Positions 32,912 through 43,418 of a stretch of 64,000 bases of DNA are shown here, piece by piece. Position numbers and translations under genes: made by a program. Source of the stretch: Galbitalea soli (lineage in GTDB: Bacteria > Actinomycetota > Actinomycetes > Actinomycetales > Microbacteriaceae); NCBI RefSeq assembly GCF_010686725.1, contig NZ_JAAGWZ010000001.1, positions 930,001 through 994,000 on the forward strand. Direction: 5' to 3'. Below the pieces are notes generated by a model. The model was given only the letters and a program-made list of their open reading frames with translations. It was not told the origin of the DNA and searched no databases. Within the stretch, counting starts at the first letter, position 1. Every line of letters begins with the position of its first letter.

Positions 32912-34513
32912 ATGCTCGCCACCCTCGTCATCGGTCTCCGCGAAGGCCTCGAAGCCGCGCTCATCGTGGGCATCATCGCCGCGTTCCTCCGCCGCACCGG
33001 CGCCTCGCTGCGGCCGATGTGGCTCGGCGTGGCCGCGGCGATCGCCCTCAGTCTGGGCGTCGGCGTCACCCTCGAGATCATCTCGGCCGAGCTGCCGCAG
33101 GCGCAGCAGGAGGCGTTGGAGACGATCATCGGCGTCATCGCGGTCGTCTTCGTGACCTCCATGATCGCGTGGATGAACCGGCACGCGAAGGGCCTCAAGC
33201 GCGATCTGGAGCGTTCCGCGGCGACCGCCGTGCGCGGGGGAACCACCTGGGCGCTCGTCGCCATGGCCTTCCTCGCCGTGCTCAAAGAGGGCTTCGAGAC
33301 CTCCGTCTTCCTGCTCGCCGCCTTCCAGTCGTCGACGAGCTCCCTCGTCGCCGGCGCGGGCGCCCTGCTCGGGATCGGGATCTCGGTCGGCATCGGAATC
33401 GGCATCTACCGCGGGGGTATCCGCCTCAACCTGTCGAAGTTCTTCCGCATCACGGGCGTGTTCCTCGTCTTCGTGGCCGCGGGCCTCGTGCTCAGCGCCG
33501 TGCGAACCGCCCACGAGGCCGGCTGGATCCAGATCGGGCAGCAGGCGACGATCGACCTCGGCTGGCTGGCCCCCACCGGATCGATCCAGGCCGCCCTGCT
33601 CACCGGGATCCTCGGCATTCCCGCCGACCCGCGGCTCATCGAGGTCCTCGCCTGGGCGCTGTACCTCGTTCCCGTCCTCGCCTACCTCCTCTGGCCCGTC
33701 GCGCTGCGCCCCGCGCCGGAGCGACTCCCCCGCCTCTGGGTGACCCTCGCGGCGGGACTGGCCGCGGTGGGCATCGTGCTCGCGATCGCGGTGCCGCTGC
33801 CGGGCGCGCCGGCGACGGGGCCGGCGACGCTCGTCTCCAGCACCGGCGCCCGCCTCGGATCGGCGACGCTGCAGCAGACCGCGGGCACCGTCGTCGTCAC
33901 CAGTCGCGTCGGCGGCGAGACCATGGTCTGGCGATACGCCACCTCCGCGATGCGCACCGCCGACCACGAGGGGCTGGCCGCCCGAGTGTGGAACTCCACG
34001 AGTGAGACCGTGCCCACGGGGCGTCCCACCTCGCTCACCCTCGATGAGCTGGTCGCACTCGCGGGCGGCCGCCTGCCCGTCGGTATCAACGCGACCCAGG
34101 ATCCGGGGCCGTTCGACGCCGCCTGGGCGACCCGCACCGAGTCGACGGTGTGGATGACCGGCACCACACTCCTCGACGCCTCCCGCCGCACCGTCACCAC
34201 CCTGACACTTCGCGGTGGCGGCCTCGCCTCCCCGCGCACGATCTCCGTGACGGCGGCCGACCCGGTCTCCTGGACCACCGACGCCGCCTACGCACCCGGG
34301 GTGGCCGCGGCGCTCACGGCGGCACGCCAGGCACGCGCCGAGTTGCTGCTCTGGAAGCTGTGTCTGCCCGTGCTGTTCGGGGCGGCGTCGGCCGCGCTCC
34401 TCGTCGCGGCCGCCCGCGCCCGCCGGCGCCAGCGCGGCGAGCAACGCGACGAGGCCCGCGACCGCACGTCCGCTGCCGCGGACGCCGAGCGACGGCTCAC
34501 CGCGGGCGTCTGA
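32912..34513 (+). CDS. efeU: EfeU ferrous/ferric iron permease (FTR1 family)
   Basis: 533-residue iron permease of the EfeUOB system. The seven-helix FTR1 core carries REGLEAALI and KEGFETSVF, both REGLE-type iron-binding motifs. Beyond the usual ~280 residues there is a beta-rich, Thr-rich extracellular region of about 200 residues (about 300-490), one more membrane helix and a charged tail. First gene of the efeU-efeO-efeB operon. The ribosome binding site is weak (AGGATCC). The extra domain may dock EfeO, but that is inference. Confidence 0.93.
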   Translation: MLATLVIGLREGLEAALIVGIIAAFLRRTGASLRPMWLGVAAAIALSLGVGVTLEIISAELPQAQQEALETIIGVIAVVFVTSMIAWMNRHAKGLKRDLERSAATAVRGGTTWALVAMAFLAVLKEGFETSVFLLAAFQSSTSSLVAGAGALLGIGISVGIGIGIYRGGIRLNLSKFFRITGVFLVFVAAGLVLSAVRTAHEAGWIQIGQQATIDLGWLAPTGSIQAALLTGILGIPADPRLIEVLAWALYLVPVLAYLLWPVALRPAPERLPRLWVTLAAGLAAVGIVLAIAVPLPGAPATGPATLVSSTGARLGSATLQQTAGTVVVTSRVGGETMVWRYATSAMRTADHEGLAARVWNSTSETVPTGRPTSLTLDELVALAGGRLPVGINATQDPGPFDAAWATRTESTVWMTGTTLLDASRRTVTTLTLRGGGLASPRTISVTAADPVSWTTDAAYAPGVAAALTAARQARAELLLWKLCLPVLFGAASAALLVAAARARRRQRGEQRDEARDRTSAAADAERRLTAGV

Positions 34514-34537
34514 CCGGTCGCTCCGCACCCCCGCACC

Positions 34538-34565
34538 GCACTCCGCACTCCGCACTCCGCACTCC
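34538..34565. repeat. Four tandem copies of gcactcc between efeU and efeO
   Basis: A perfect heptanucleotide array in the 112-bp gap between efeU and efeO, within a broader CAC/CCG-rich stretch that also contains near copies. Slippage could alter the spacing between the two genes. No gene lies in the gap. Confidence 0.85.
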
Positions 34566-34625
34566 GTACCCCTCACACCACACTTCCGCGCGATCGCCGC
34601 GCCCCTCTCGAAGGAGAACTCTGTC

Positions 34626-35879
34626 ATGACGCCCGTCCACCGTCCCCGCCGCCTGGCCGCCGTCGGCGCCGGTACCCTCATCACCGCCCTGCTGCTGGCC
34701 GGGTGCGCCTCGACCGCGGGCTCCCCCGGCGGCGCCTCGACAGCATCCGGCTCGGCCGCGCTCGCCGAGGTCGTCGGCGGCGCCTCGCAGGTTCGGGTGA
34801 CCCTCGACTCCTCGGGTGCCGGTGACGTCTGCACCATGAGCAGCAGCCGCGCGAAGGCCGGACCGGTCACCTTCACCGTCGAGAACAGGAGTGCCACCGG
34901 GATCACCGAGCTCGAGCTCATGAGCGACCAGCGCATCCTCGGCGAGAAGGAGAACCTCGTGCCGGGACTCGCCGCCGTCTCGTTCACCGTGACGCTGACC
35001 GGCAGGAGCTATCAGCTGTACTGCCCGGGAGCGAGCACAGAGCTGCAGACCTTCACTGTCACCGGAACGAGCACCGGCGGAGGGAACGAGAGCGTGCAGG
35101 AGGAGCTCGCCACGGGGACCGCGGGGTATGCGGCCTACGTGACGCAGGAGGTCGACAACATGGCTGCGGGGGTCGCCGCTCTGCGGCGCGCGATCGACGC
35201 CGGCGATCTCACGGCGGCGCAGCGCGCGTACGCCCAGGCGCGCCCCTACTACGAACGGATCGAGACCGACGTCGACGGTTTCGTGCTCAGCGGTTTCGAC
35301 GCGACCGACAACGCGGGCAATCTCGACTACCTGATCGACATGCGCGCGTCGAACCTCGACCCGGCGGTGGGCTGGCACGGATTCCACGCGATCGAGCGCG
35401 ATCTCTTCGGTCGCGCCGCCATCACGGCGAGCACTCGCGCCCTCGCCGCCGAGCTCGTGACGAATGTCGGCCGCCTCGACAGTCTCTCGAAAACGCTGAG
35501 CTACAAGCCGGAGGATCTCGCCAACGGCGCCTCCGACCTCCTCGAGGAGGTGCAGTCGTCGAAGATCACGGGCGAGGAGGAGGCCTACAGCCACATCGAT
35601 CTCGTCGACTTCGCCGGCAATCTGGAGGGCGCCCAGCAGGCCTTCGCCTACCTGAAGCCCGGTCTCACGCTCATCGACCCCGCCCTCGCGAGCAGCGTGC
35701 AGGAGGAGTTCAGCACCGTGACCGAATTGCTGGCCCGTCATCGCGACGCGAGCGCGCTCGGTGGCTACGCGCGCTACACGGCGGCGCTCCGCGAGCAGGC
35801 GGCGCCGGGGCTCTCCCGCGCGGTCGAAGCCCTGCACGAGCGCCTCGCGACGATCGCCGAGAAGGTGGCGACGGCGTGA
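34626..35879 (+). CDS. efeO: EfeO iron-uptake lipoprotein
   Basis: 417 residues. A signal peptide with lipobox L-L-A-G-C (Cys about residue 27) is followed by an N-terminal cupredoxin-like domain (about 50-150; DVCTMSSS and YQLYCPG) and a C-terminal M75/imelysin-type helical domain with HGFHAIERDLF, the HxxE metal site. Proposed to bind and present iron to EfeU. AAGGAG precedes the ATG by 8 nt. It overlaps efeB by 4 nt. Confidence 0.94.
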   Translation: MTPVHRPRRLAAVGAGTLITALLLAGCASTAGSPGGASTASGSAALAEVVGGASQVRVTLDSSGAGDVCTMSSSRAKAGPVTFTVENRSATGITELELMSDQRILGEKENLVPGLAAVSFTVTLTGRSYQLYCPGASTELQTFTVTGTSTGGGNESVQEELATGTAGYAAYVTQEVDNMAAGVAALRRAIDAGDLTAAQRAYAQARPYYERIETDVDGFVLSGFDATDNAGNLDYLIDMRASNLDPAVGWHGFHAIERDLFGRAAITASTRALAAELVTNVGRLDSLSKTLSYKPEDLANGASDLLEEVQSSKITGEEEAYSHIDLVDFAGNLEGAQQAFAYLKPGLTLIDPALASSVQEEFSTVTELLARHRDASALGGYARYTAALREQAAPGLSRAVEALHERLATIAEKVATA

Positions 35880-37162
35880 GCGAGTCGGATGACCGACCGA
35901 CCGGGTCCGCGCAGGGTGCCGTCTCGCGTCGCGGCTTCCTCGGCGGGGCGGGAGGCCTCGCCGCGAGCGGCCTCGCGGTCGGCGGGATCGCGGGCGCGGC
36001 GGGAGGGTTCGCTGCGGGGTACGGCACGCCGGCTCCGGCGGCGGCGAGCGCGGCGGAGGTCGCGCATCCCTTCTACGGTTCGGGGCACCAGGCCGGGATC
36101 CGAACCGAGCCGCAGAGATACACGGTGTTCATGAGTTACGACCTCACGACGAGCGTCGCGCGCGACGTGGAGGTGCTGCTCGCACGGTGGTCGGCGGCGA
36201 TCGCACAGCTCGCGAAGGGGCTCACCGTCGGAAGCGTGGAGCCGCACCGACCGGATGCCGTCGGGGTCGACTCGGGCGAGGCCCTCGATCTCGGACCGGA
36301 GGGGCTCACGGTGACGATCGGATTCGGCCCCGGGCTCTTCGACGAGCGCTACGGGCTCGCCGCGCGTCGGCCGCGACACCTCGCCGAGCTGCCGGCGATG
36401 CCGAGCGATCAGCTGCAGCCCGCCCTGACGGGTGGCGACCTGAGCCTGCAGGCCTGCGCCGACGACCCGCAGGTCGCGTATCACGCGATCCGCACGCTCA
36501 CCCGGATGGCCAAGGGAACGGCGACCACCCGCTGGACGGTCACCGGTTTCGGTCGCGCCTCCGCGGGCCCGACGCAGCAGACGCCGCGCAACCTCATGGG
36601 GTTCAAGGACGGCACCCGCAACATCGTCGACGACGCGGACTACGAGCGCTGGGTCTGGGCCGGCAGCGACGACCAGCCGTGGATGACCGGCGGCAGCTAC
36701 CTCGTCGCCCGCAAGATCCACATCGCCACCGAGACGTGGGACACCGACCGCATCAGCGACCAGAACGCGGTGGTCGGGCGCACCAAGGTGGAGGGCGCGC
36801 CCCTCACCGGCAGCCGCGAACACGATGTGCCGGATTTCGAGGCCCGGGACGCGAGCGGGCAGCCGGTCATCCCCGCCACCTCGCATGTCGCGCTCGCCGC
36901 GCACGAGAACAACGGCGGGGTGAAGATCCTGCGGCGCGGCTACAACTACACGGAGGGGATCGACGCGCTGGGGCAGATCGACGCCGGTCTGCTCTTCCTC
37001 GCCTACATGCGCGATCCGCAGCAGTTCATCACGCTGCAGACGAAGCTGGGACGGGTCGATCGTTTGAACGAGTACATCGCGCACATCGGGTCGGCGGTGT
37101 TCGCGGTACCACCGGCGGCGCGCCAGGGCAGCTACATCGGCGCGGAACTATTCCGCTCCTGA
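35876..37162 (+). CDS. efeB: EfeB deferrochelatase / DyP-type peroxidase
   Basis: 428 residues. A twin-arginine signal (SRRGFLGGAG, then an Ala/Gly hydrophobic stretch) directs export through Tat, and tatB lies about 11 kb away. The dye-decolorising peroxidase fold shows MGFKDGTRN with the distal Asp, and H-V-A-L-A-A-H-E-N-N-G-G near the proximal histidine region. It is proposed to oxidise Fe(II) or strip iron from haem for EfeUO. GTG 35876 overlaps the efeO stop (GTGA). Last gene of the operon. Confidence 0.94.
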   Translation: MSESDDRPTGSAQGAVSRRGFLGGAGGLAASGLAVGGIAGAAGGFAAGYGTPAPAAASAAEVAHPFYGSGHQAGIRTEPQRYTVFMSYDLTTSVARDVEVLLARWSAAIAQLAKGLTVGSVEPHRPDAVGVDSGEALDLGPEGLTVTIGFGPGLFDERYGLAARRPRHLAELPAMPSDQLQPALTGGDLSLQACADDPQVAYHAIRTLTRMAKGTATTRWTVTGFGRASAGPTQQTPRNLMGFKDGTRNIVDDADYERWVWAGSDDQPWMTGGSYLVARKIHIATETWDTDRISDQNAVVGRTKVEGAPLTGSREHDVPDFEARDASGQPVIPATSHVALAAHENNGGVKILRRGYNYTEGIDALGQIDAGLLFLAYMRDPQQFITLQTKLGRVDRLNEYIAHIGSAVFAVPPAARQGSYIGAELFRS

Positions 37163-37170
37163 CGCGGCTC

Positions 37171-37629
37171 CTACTCGCTCGTGGCGGGCGTCACGGTGTA
37201 GTTCACGATGTACCCGTCCTTGTCGTTCACCACCGCGATGACGATCCCGTAGCTCTTGTCGGCACCGACGATGGCTGCGCCATCAGTCGAGCCGCTCGCG
37301 TCGATCGGCAGATCGAACCCGGCCGCCTTCAGGTCACCCTTGATGGTGTCGGTCGGGTCGCTCGTGCCGTCGTAGCGGATGCTGATGTTCCACGACTTGC
37401 CCGCGCCCTTGCCCACCGCGATCGCGGTGAGAACCTTGCCCGAGACGAGCGGAACGCTCTGCGGAAAGTCGCTCGGCACCGTGGTGCCGCCCACGTCGAC
37501 CTGCCCGCCGGTCGCCTGTTTGACGATCGTCTGCAACGGGTTGCCGCTGCATCCGGCCAGCGCCGGGGTGAGCGCGAGGGCGCCCAGGAGGGCGACCGGG
37601 ATCAGGAACTTCTGGCGACGCGTCGGCAT
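37171..37629 (-). CDS. Small lipoprotein of unknown function
   Basis: 152 residues. A basic N-terminus (MPTRRQKF) and hydrophobic core end in lipobox L-A-G-C near residue 27. The mature domain is about 125 residues, compact and alpha/beta-like, with PSDFPQSVPLVSGKV and a GYIVNYTVTPA strand at the end. No family is recognised. It ends 8 bp from the convergent efeB stop. A surface-anchored role is all that can be said. Confidence 0.8.
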   Translation of the reverse strand: MPTRRQKFLIPVALLGALALTPALAGCSGNPLQTIVKQATGGQVDVGGTTVPSDFPQSVPLVSGKVLTAIAVGKGAGKSWNISIRYDGTSDPTDTIKGDLKAAGFDLPIDASGSTDGAAIVGADKSYGIVIAVVNDKDGYIVNYTVTPATSE

Positions 37630-37714
37630 GGCGTGCTCCGATGATCATTGGGGGGCTGATGCGCCACAGCCTAGTGCGCCCGACTGCCGCTCACAATGCG
37701 CGCGGACACCGTCC

Positions 37715-37737
37715 CGGGTGGGGGTGCGCCCCACCCG
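37715..37737 (-). terminator. typA terminator hairpin
   Basis: A perfect 9-bp stem, CGGGTGGGG with CCCCACCCG, and a 5-nt loop, 21 bp downstream of the typA stop. No U-run. Confidence 0.7.
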
Positions 37738-37758
37738 AGACGGGTGCGACCGATCGGG

Positions 37759-39666
<1,908 letters not shown>

Positions 39667-39808
39667 TGCTTCTGTTTCCTTGCATGAGAGGGGCGCGTCT
39701 CTCGCCGGAAGTCCGCGAGGATTCAGCGAGCGGCACGGCAGCGAACGATCGCTGGGAGGGAGTCTGGGGTGCGCAGGAGGAACACCTGTGGCATCCTGCC
39801 CCTCCAGT

Positions 39809-41503
39809 CTACCGTGCTGGGCGCGTTGCTGACCGCGCTTCGCGGCGTTCTCTCTGCAGGGCAGGATCGGGAAGCGGGACCGCGGCGATCAGTCGCTGCG
39901 TGTAGGGGTCCTTCGGATTGCGCAGGATCTCTTCCTTGGACCCCTGCTCGACGATCTTGCCGCGGTGCATCACGGCGATGCGGTGGGACAGCAGATCGAC
40001 GACCGCGAGGTCGTGCGAGATGAAGAGGCAGGCGAACTGCAACTGCGACTGAAGCTCCTGCAGCAGCACGAGGAAGCGCGCCTGCACCGACACGTCGAGG
40101 GCCGAGGTCGGCTCATCGGCGACCAGGAGGGCGGGGCTGAGCGCGAGGGCGCGCGCGATTCCGACGCGCTGGCGCTGGCCGCCCGACAGCTCGTGCGGGT
40201 AGCGGTTGCGGAACGACCGCGGGAGTTCGACCTGATCGAGCAGGGTCTCCACGCGGCGGTCGAGGTCGGCGCCCTTGGCCACCTTCGACAGCAGGAGCGG
40301 CTCGCCGATGCTCTGGCCGATCGGGAAGCGCGGGTTGAGCGACGATCCCGGGTCCTGGAAGACGATGCCGATGTTGCGGCGCACCTCGCGCAGCTCCTTG
40401 GCGGAGTTCGTCGAGAGCTCGCGGCCGTCGACGGTGAGCGAGCCCTCCGCGATGGGCAGCAGCCCGACGGCGGCGCGGCCGATGGTGGTCTTGCCGGAGC
40501 CCGACTCGCCGACGAGGCCGACGACCTCCCCGGGGAAGATCTCGAGGTTCACACCGTCGACCGCGCGGAAGGCCGGTACCCGGCCGCGCTTCGGGTATTC
40601 GATCGCGACGTCCTTCATCGAGAGGATCGGGCGCGCGTTCGTGCTCTCGGCCTCCTTGAGGGCCTCGGTGACGATCGCCTCACCGGTGCCGAGGTGCGGC
40701 ACCGCCGCGAGCAACTGCTTGGTGTAGGGATGCTCGGGGTTCGAGAACACCGAGGCGACGCTCCCCGACTCGACGACGACGCCGTCCTTCATGACGAGCA
40801 TCGAGTCGGCGAGGTCGGCCACGACGCCCATGTCGTGGGTGATGAGGATGATCGCGCTGTTCAGGCGGTGGCGCAGGTTGCGCATGAGGTCGAGGATCTC
40901 GGCCTGCACGGTGACGTCGAGCGCGGTCGTCGGCTCGTCGGCCACGAGGAGCAGCGGGTCGCAGGAGATCGCCATGGCGATCATCGCGCGCTGGCGCTGA
41001 CCGCCGGAGAGCTGATGCGGGTACTTGTTGAACGTCGTCTCGGGGGTCGGCATCTCGACCATCGTCAACAGCTCGATGGCGCGCGCCTTCGCGTCGTCCG
41101 GTGCCATCTCGGTGTGCGTGCGCAGGGTCTCGACGATCTGGAATCCGATCGTGTACACCGGGTTCAGCGCGGTCATCGGCTCCTGGAAGATCACGGCGAC
41201 GTCCCGTCCGCGCACGGCGCGGAGGCGGCTGCCGGTGAGGCCGACGAGCTCGCGTCCGTTGAGCTGCACGCTGCCCGTCACGCGTCCGTTCGGAGGAGTG
41301 AGCCCCAGCAGCGCCATCGAGCTCGAGCTCTTCCCCGAGCCCGACTCACCCACGATCGCGAGGACTTCGCCCGGGTGCACCTGGTAGTTCATGCCGATCG
41401 CCGCGGGGTACCACACGCCGTCGACCCAGAAGTCGACGCCGAGGTTCTTCACGTCGAGGATCGGCTCCGTGGTGCGACCGGGGGTGGGGGTCGTGGTGCT
41501 CAT
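39809..41503 (-). CDS. Fused dual ATPase of a peptide-type ABC importer
   Basis: 564 residues with two complete ABC ATPase domains, a DppD-DppF type fusion. Domain 1 (about 15-270) has [21 protein letters not shown] and [10 protein letters not shown]. Domain 2 (about 295-550) has [21 protein letters not shown] and [10 protein letters not shown]. Oligopeptide-importer C-terminal motifs follow each. It powers the permeases encoded at 42.2-45.0 kb. It is separated from dppC by a 651-bp gene on the opposite strand, so the operon transcript must cross that gene in antisense or a separate promoter must exist. Confidence 0.93.
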   Translation of the reverse strand: MSTTTPTPGRTTEPILDVKNLGVDFWVDGVWYPAAIGMNYQVHPGEVLAIVGESGSGKSSSSMALLGLTPPNGRVTGSVQLNGRELVGLTGSRLRAVRGRDVAVIFQEPMTALNPVYTIGFQIVETLRTHTEMAPDDAKARAIELLTMVEMPTPETTFNKYPHQLSGGQRQRAMIAMAISCDPLLLVADEPTTALDVTVQAEILDLMRNLRHRLNSAIILITHDMGVVADLADSMLVMKDGVVVESGSVASVFSNPEHPYTKQLLAAVPHLGTGEAIVTEALKEAESTNARPILSMKDVAIEYPKRGRVPAFRAVDGVNLEIFPGEVVGLVGESGSGKTTIGRAAVGLLPIAEGSLTVDGRELSTNSAKELREVRRNIGIVFQDPGSSLNPRFPIGQSIGEPLLLSKVAKGADLDRRVETLLDQVELPRSFRNRYPHELSGGQRQRVGIARALALSPALLVADEPTSALDVSVQARFLVLLQELQSQLQFACLFISHDLAVVDLLSHRIAVMHRGKIVEQGSKEEILRNPKDPYTQRLIAAVPLPDPALQRERREARSATRPAR

Positions 41504-41565
41504 CGAATGGTCCGTTCTGTCGTGCTGCGCGCGACCGAGGCGGGGTCGTGCCCCACAATGGTCGA

Positions 41566-42216
41566 ATGGATTCTCGTAGGGGCGACGTGACGCTCAGATC
41601 GCGACTGAGCCGCATCCTCACGGTGTTCGTCGTGCTCATCTGCGTGGTGGGCGAGGGTGGATTCCTGCTGCGGGGCGACTACTCGACCGGACTCCACGCG
41701 GTGGGGCCGTTGGGCCTCGTCGCGTTCGGGATGTACCTGCTCTACTGGGCGCCCGCCATCACGATCACGCCGGCGACCGTCGTGGTGGTCAACCCGCTCC
41801 GCACCTGGGAGGTGACCTGGCCGGCGATCGTCGACATCGAGACGCGCTGGGCGCTGACGATCGTCACCGCGGCCGCGAGTCGAATCACGGTCTGGGCTGC
41901 CCCCACACCGAGCGCCGCCGGCGCGGCGACCCGCATGCGACGCAACGTCTACGGTCAGGCGGTGTACGAGCGCTCCCGCCCCGCGCAAGCGAGGCGCAGC
42001 GGCGGTGACATGACCGCGGCGCAGCGCCGCGAGCTGCCCGGTTCGGTTGCGCGTCTCGCACCGCTGTTGCTCACGCAGCAGTGGGAGGAGTACCGCGAGG
42101 CCGGCCTGCTGGGCGCCGTGGAGGGCGCGGGGGTGACCCGTCGCTGGCACCGCGGTGCGATCATCGTTCTCGCCGCCCTGGTGGCGGCCACGATCATCGG
42201 TGCGCTGCTGCCCTGA
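41566..42216 (+). CDS. PH-domain-like membrane protein lying antisense within the ABC operon
   Basis: 216 residues. Two N-terminal membrane helices (about 12-30 and 38-56) are followed by a bacterial PH-like domain (ITITPATVVVVNPLRTWEVTWPAIVDIE). An Arg-rich middle and a C-terminal membrane helix (AAIIVLAALVAATIIGALLP region) complete it. ATG 41566 is preferred; a GTG 18 nt upstream is an alternative. It lies between the dual ATPase and dppC genes, which are both on the other strand, with gaps of 62 and 5 bp. Function unknown. Confidence 0.75.
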   Translation: MDSRRGDVTLRSRLSRILTVFVVLICVVGEGGFLLRGDYSTGLHAVGPLGLVAFGMYLLYWAPAITITPATVVVVNPLRTWEVTWPAIVDIETRWALTIVTAAASRITVWAAPTPSAAGAATRMRRNVYGQAVYERSRPAQARRSGGDMTAAQRRELPGSVARLAPLLLTQQWEEYREAGLLGAVEGAGVTRRWHRGAIIVLAALVAATIIGALLP

Positions 42217-42221
42217 GCCGC

Positions 42222-43418
42222 TCATGCTCCGGCATCCGCAACCGGCCCCGCGTCGGTGACCGGCTTGGGGCGCGCCTCGGACTTCTCCTTGAGGGCCTTT
42301 CGCCCGAGCGAGCGACGCTGACGCGGGTCGAAGGCGTCGCGGAGCCCGTCTCCGATGAAGTTGATGCTGAGGGCGATGATCACGATGAAGATACCGGGCC
42401 ACCAGAACAGCCACGGCCGGGTGGTGAACGCGGTCTCGTACTGGCTGATGAGCGAACCGAGTGACACATCGGGAGCGTGCACACCGAGGCCGAGGTAGCT
42501 GAGCGCCGTCTCGGTGAGGATCGTCGCCGACATGGTGAGCGTGGCGCTCACGATGATGACGCCGACCGCGTTCGGGAGGATGTGGCGGAAGATGATGCGC
42601 GCCGCGCTCGCTCCGGCGACCCGCGCCGCCTCGACGAACTCGCGTTCTCGGAGGGCCAGCACTTCGCCGCGCACGAGCCGCGCGAGACTCGTCCAGACGA
42701 GACCACCGAGCACGAGCGCCAGGGCGATCGATCCCGCGTTGGAGAAAAGGTGGGCGACGATCGCCGCGAGCAGGATGAGCGGAACGATGATGATGAGGTC
42801 GGTCAGGCGCATCAGCAGCGAGTCCACGACGCCGCCGACGTAGCCGGCCACCGACCCGATGACGGTGCCGAGCACGGTCGACGCGACACCCGTGACGAGG
42901 ATGATCATGAGCGACTGCTGCATGCCGCGCATGACCCGCGCGAACATGTCGTGACCCACGTCGTCCTGGCCGAAGGGGTGGTTGCCGAGGTGGATGCCGG
43001 ATCCGCCGAGCCACTGCGGAATCAGGCTCAGCGTCGGCGCCGTGCCGTTCTCGGGCTGCGGCACGGCGTCATAGGTCCACTTCCACCACCCGGTGGTGTG
43101 CCAGCCGAGCACGTTGATGCCGATGGCGCTGAAGGAGAGGATGACCACGAGCAGCAGCACGACGAGGCTTATCATCGCGCCCTTGTGCCGCAGGAAGCGG
43201 CGGAGCACGATGCGGCCGAGGCTGAGGCCCTCGACCTCCTTCATCGCGATGGCATTCTCCGCCTTGTCGCTGCCCCCGCCGTCGCCGGGGGTTCCGGCCG
43301 GGGTGGCGTCGCCGGCGAACTGCTCGCTGCGCACCTTCTCGTTGCGCGGGTCCTCCGAGTTCGGACCCGTTCCGATGTCGCTGCCGATGGCGGGACCCTG
43401 TCCCAGTGGTGAACTCAT
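42222..43418 (-). CDS. dppC: ABC importer permease, DppC/OppC family
   Basis: 398 residues. A ~60-residue polar, Gly/Pro-rich N-terminal extension precedes the first helix, then a long external loop (GIHLGNHPFGQDDVGHDMFAR) and five further helices. The ATPase-contact EAA loop is EAARVAGASAARIIFRHILPN. The ATG overlaps the dppB stop by 4 nt (ATGA), so both permease subunits are made together. Substrate is probably peptides, judged from the whole operon. Confidence 0.93.
   Translation of the reverse strand: MSSPLGQGPAIGSDIGTGPNSEDPRNEKVRSEQFAGDATPAGTPGDGGGSDKAENAIAMKEVEGLSLGRIVLRRFLRHKGAMISLVVLLLVVILSFSAIGINVLGWHTTGWWKWTYDAVPQPENGTAPTLSLIPQWLGGSGIHLGNHPFGQDDVGHDMFARVMRGMQQSLMIILVTGVASTVLGTVIGSVAGYVGGVVDSLLMRLTDLIIIVPLILLAAIVAHLFSNAGSIALALVLGGLVWTSLARLVRGEVLALREREFVEAARVAGASAARIIFRHILPNAVGVIIVSATLTMSATILTETALSYLGLGVHAPDVSLGSLISQYETAFTTRPWLFWWPGIFIVIIALSINFIGDGLRDAFDPRQRRSLGRKALKEKSEARPKPVTDAGPVADAGA

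Noticed and set aside
34530-34570. Short tandem repeats as a CRISPR array
   Set aside because: The units are 7 bp with no spacers, and no cas genes are present in the window.
32843-34987. Open frame of 714 codons on the minus strand
   Set aside because: It is antisense to efeU and the start of efeO, with repetitive Gly/Arg/Glu composition and no recognisable domain.
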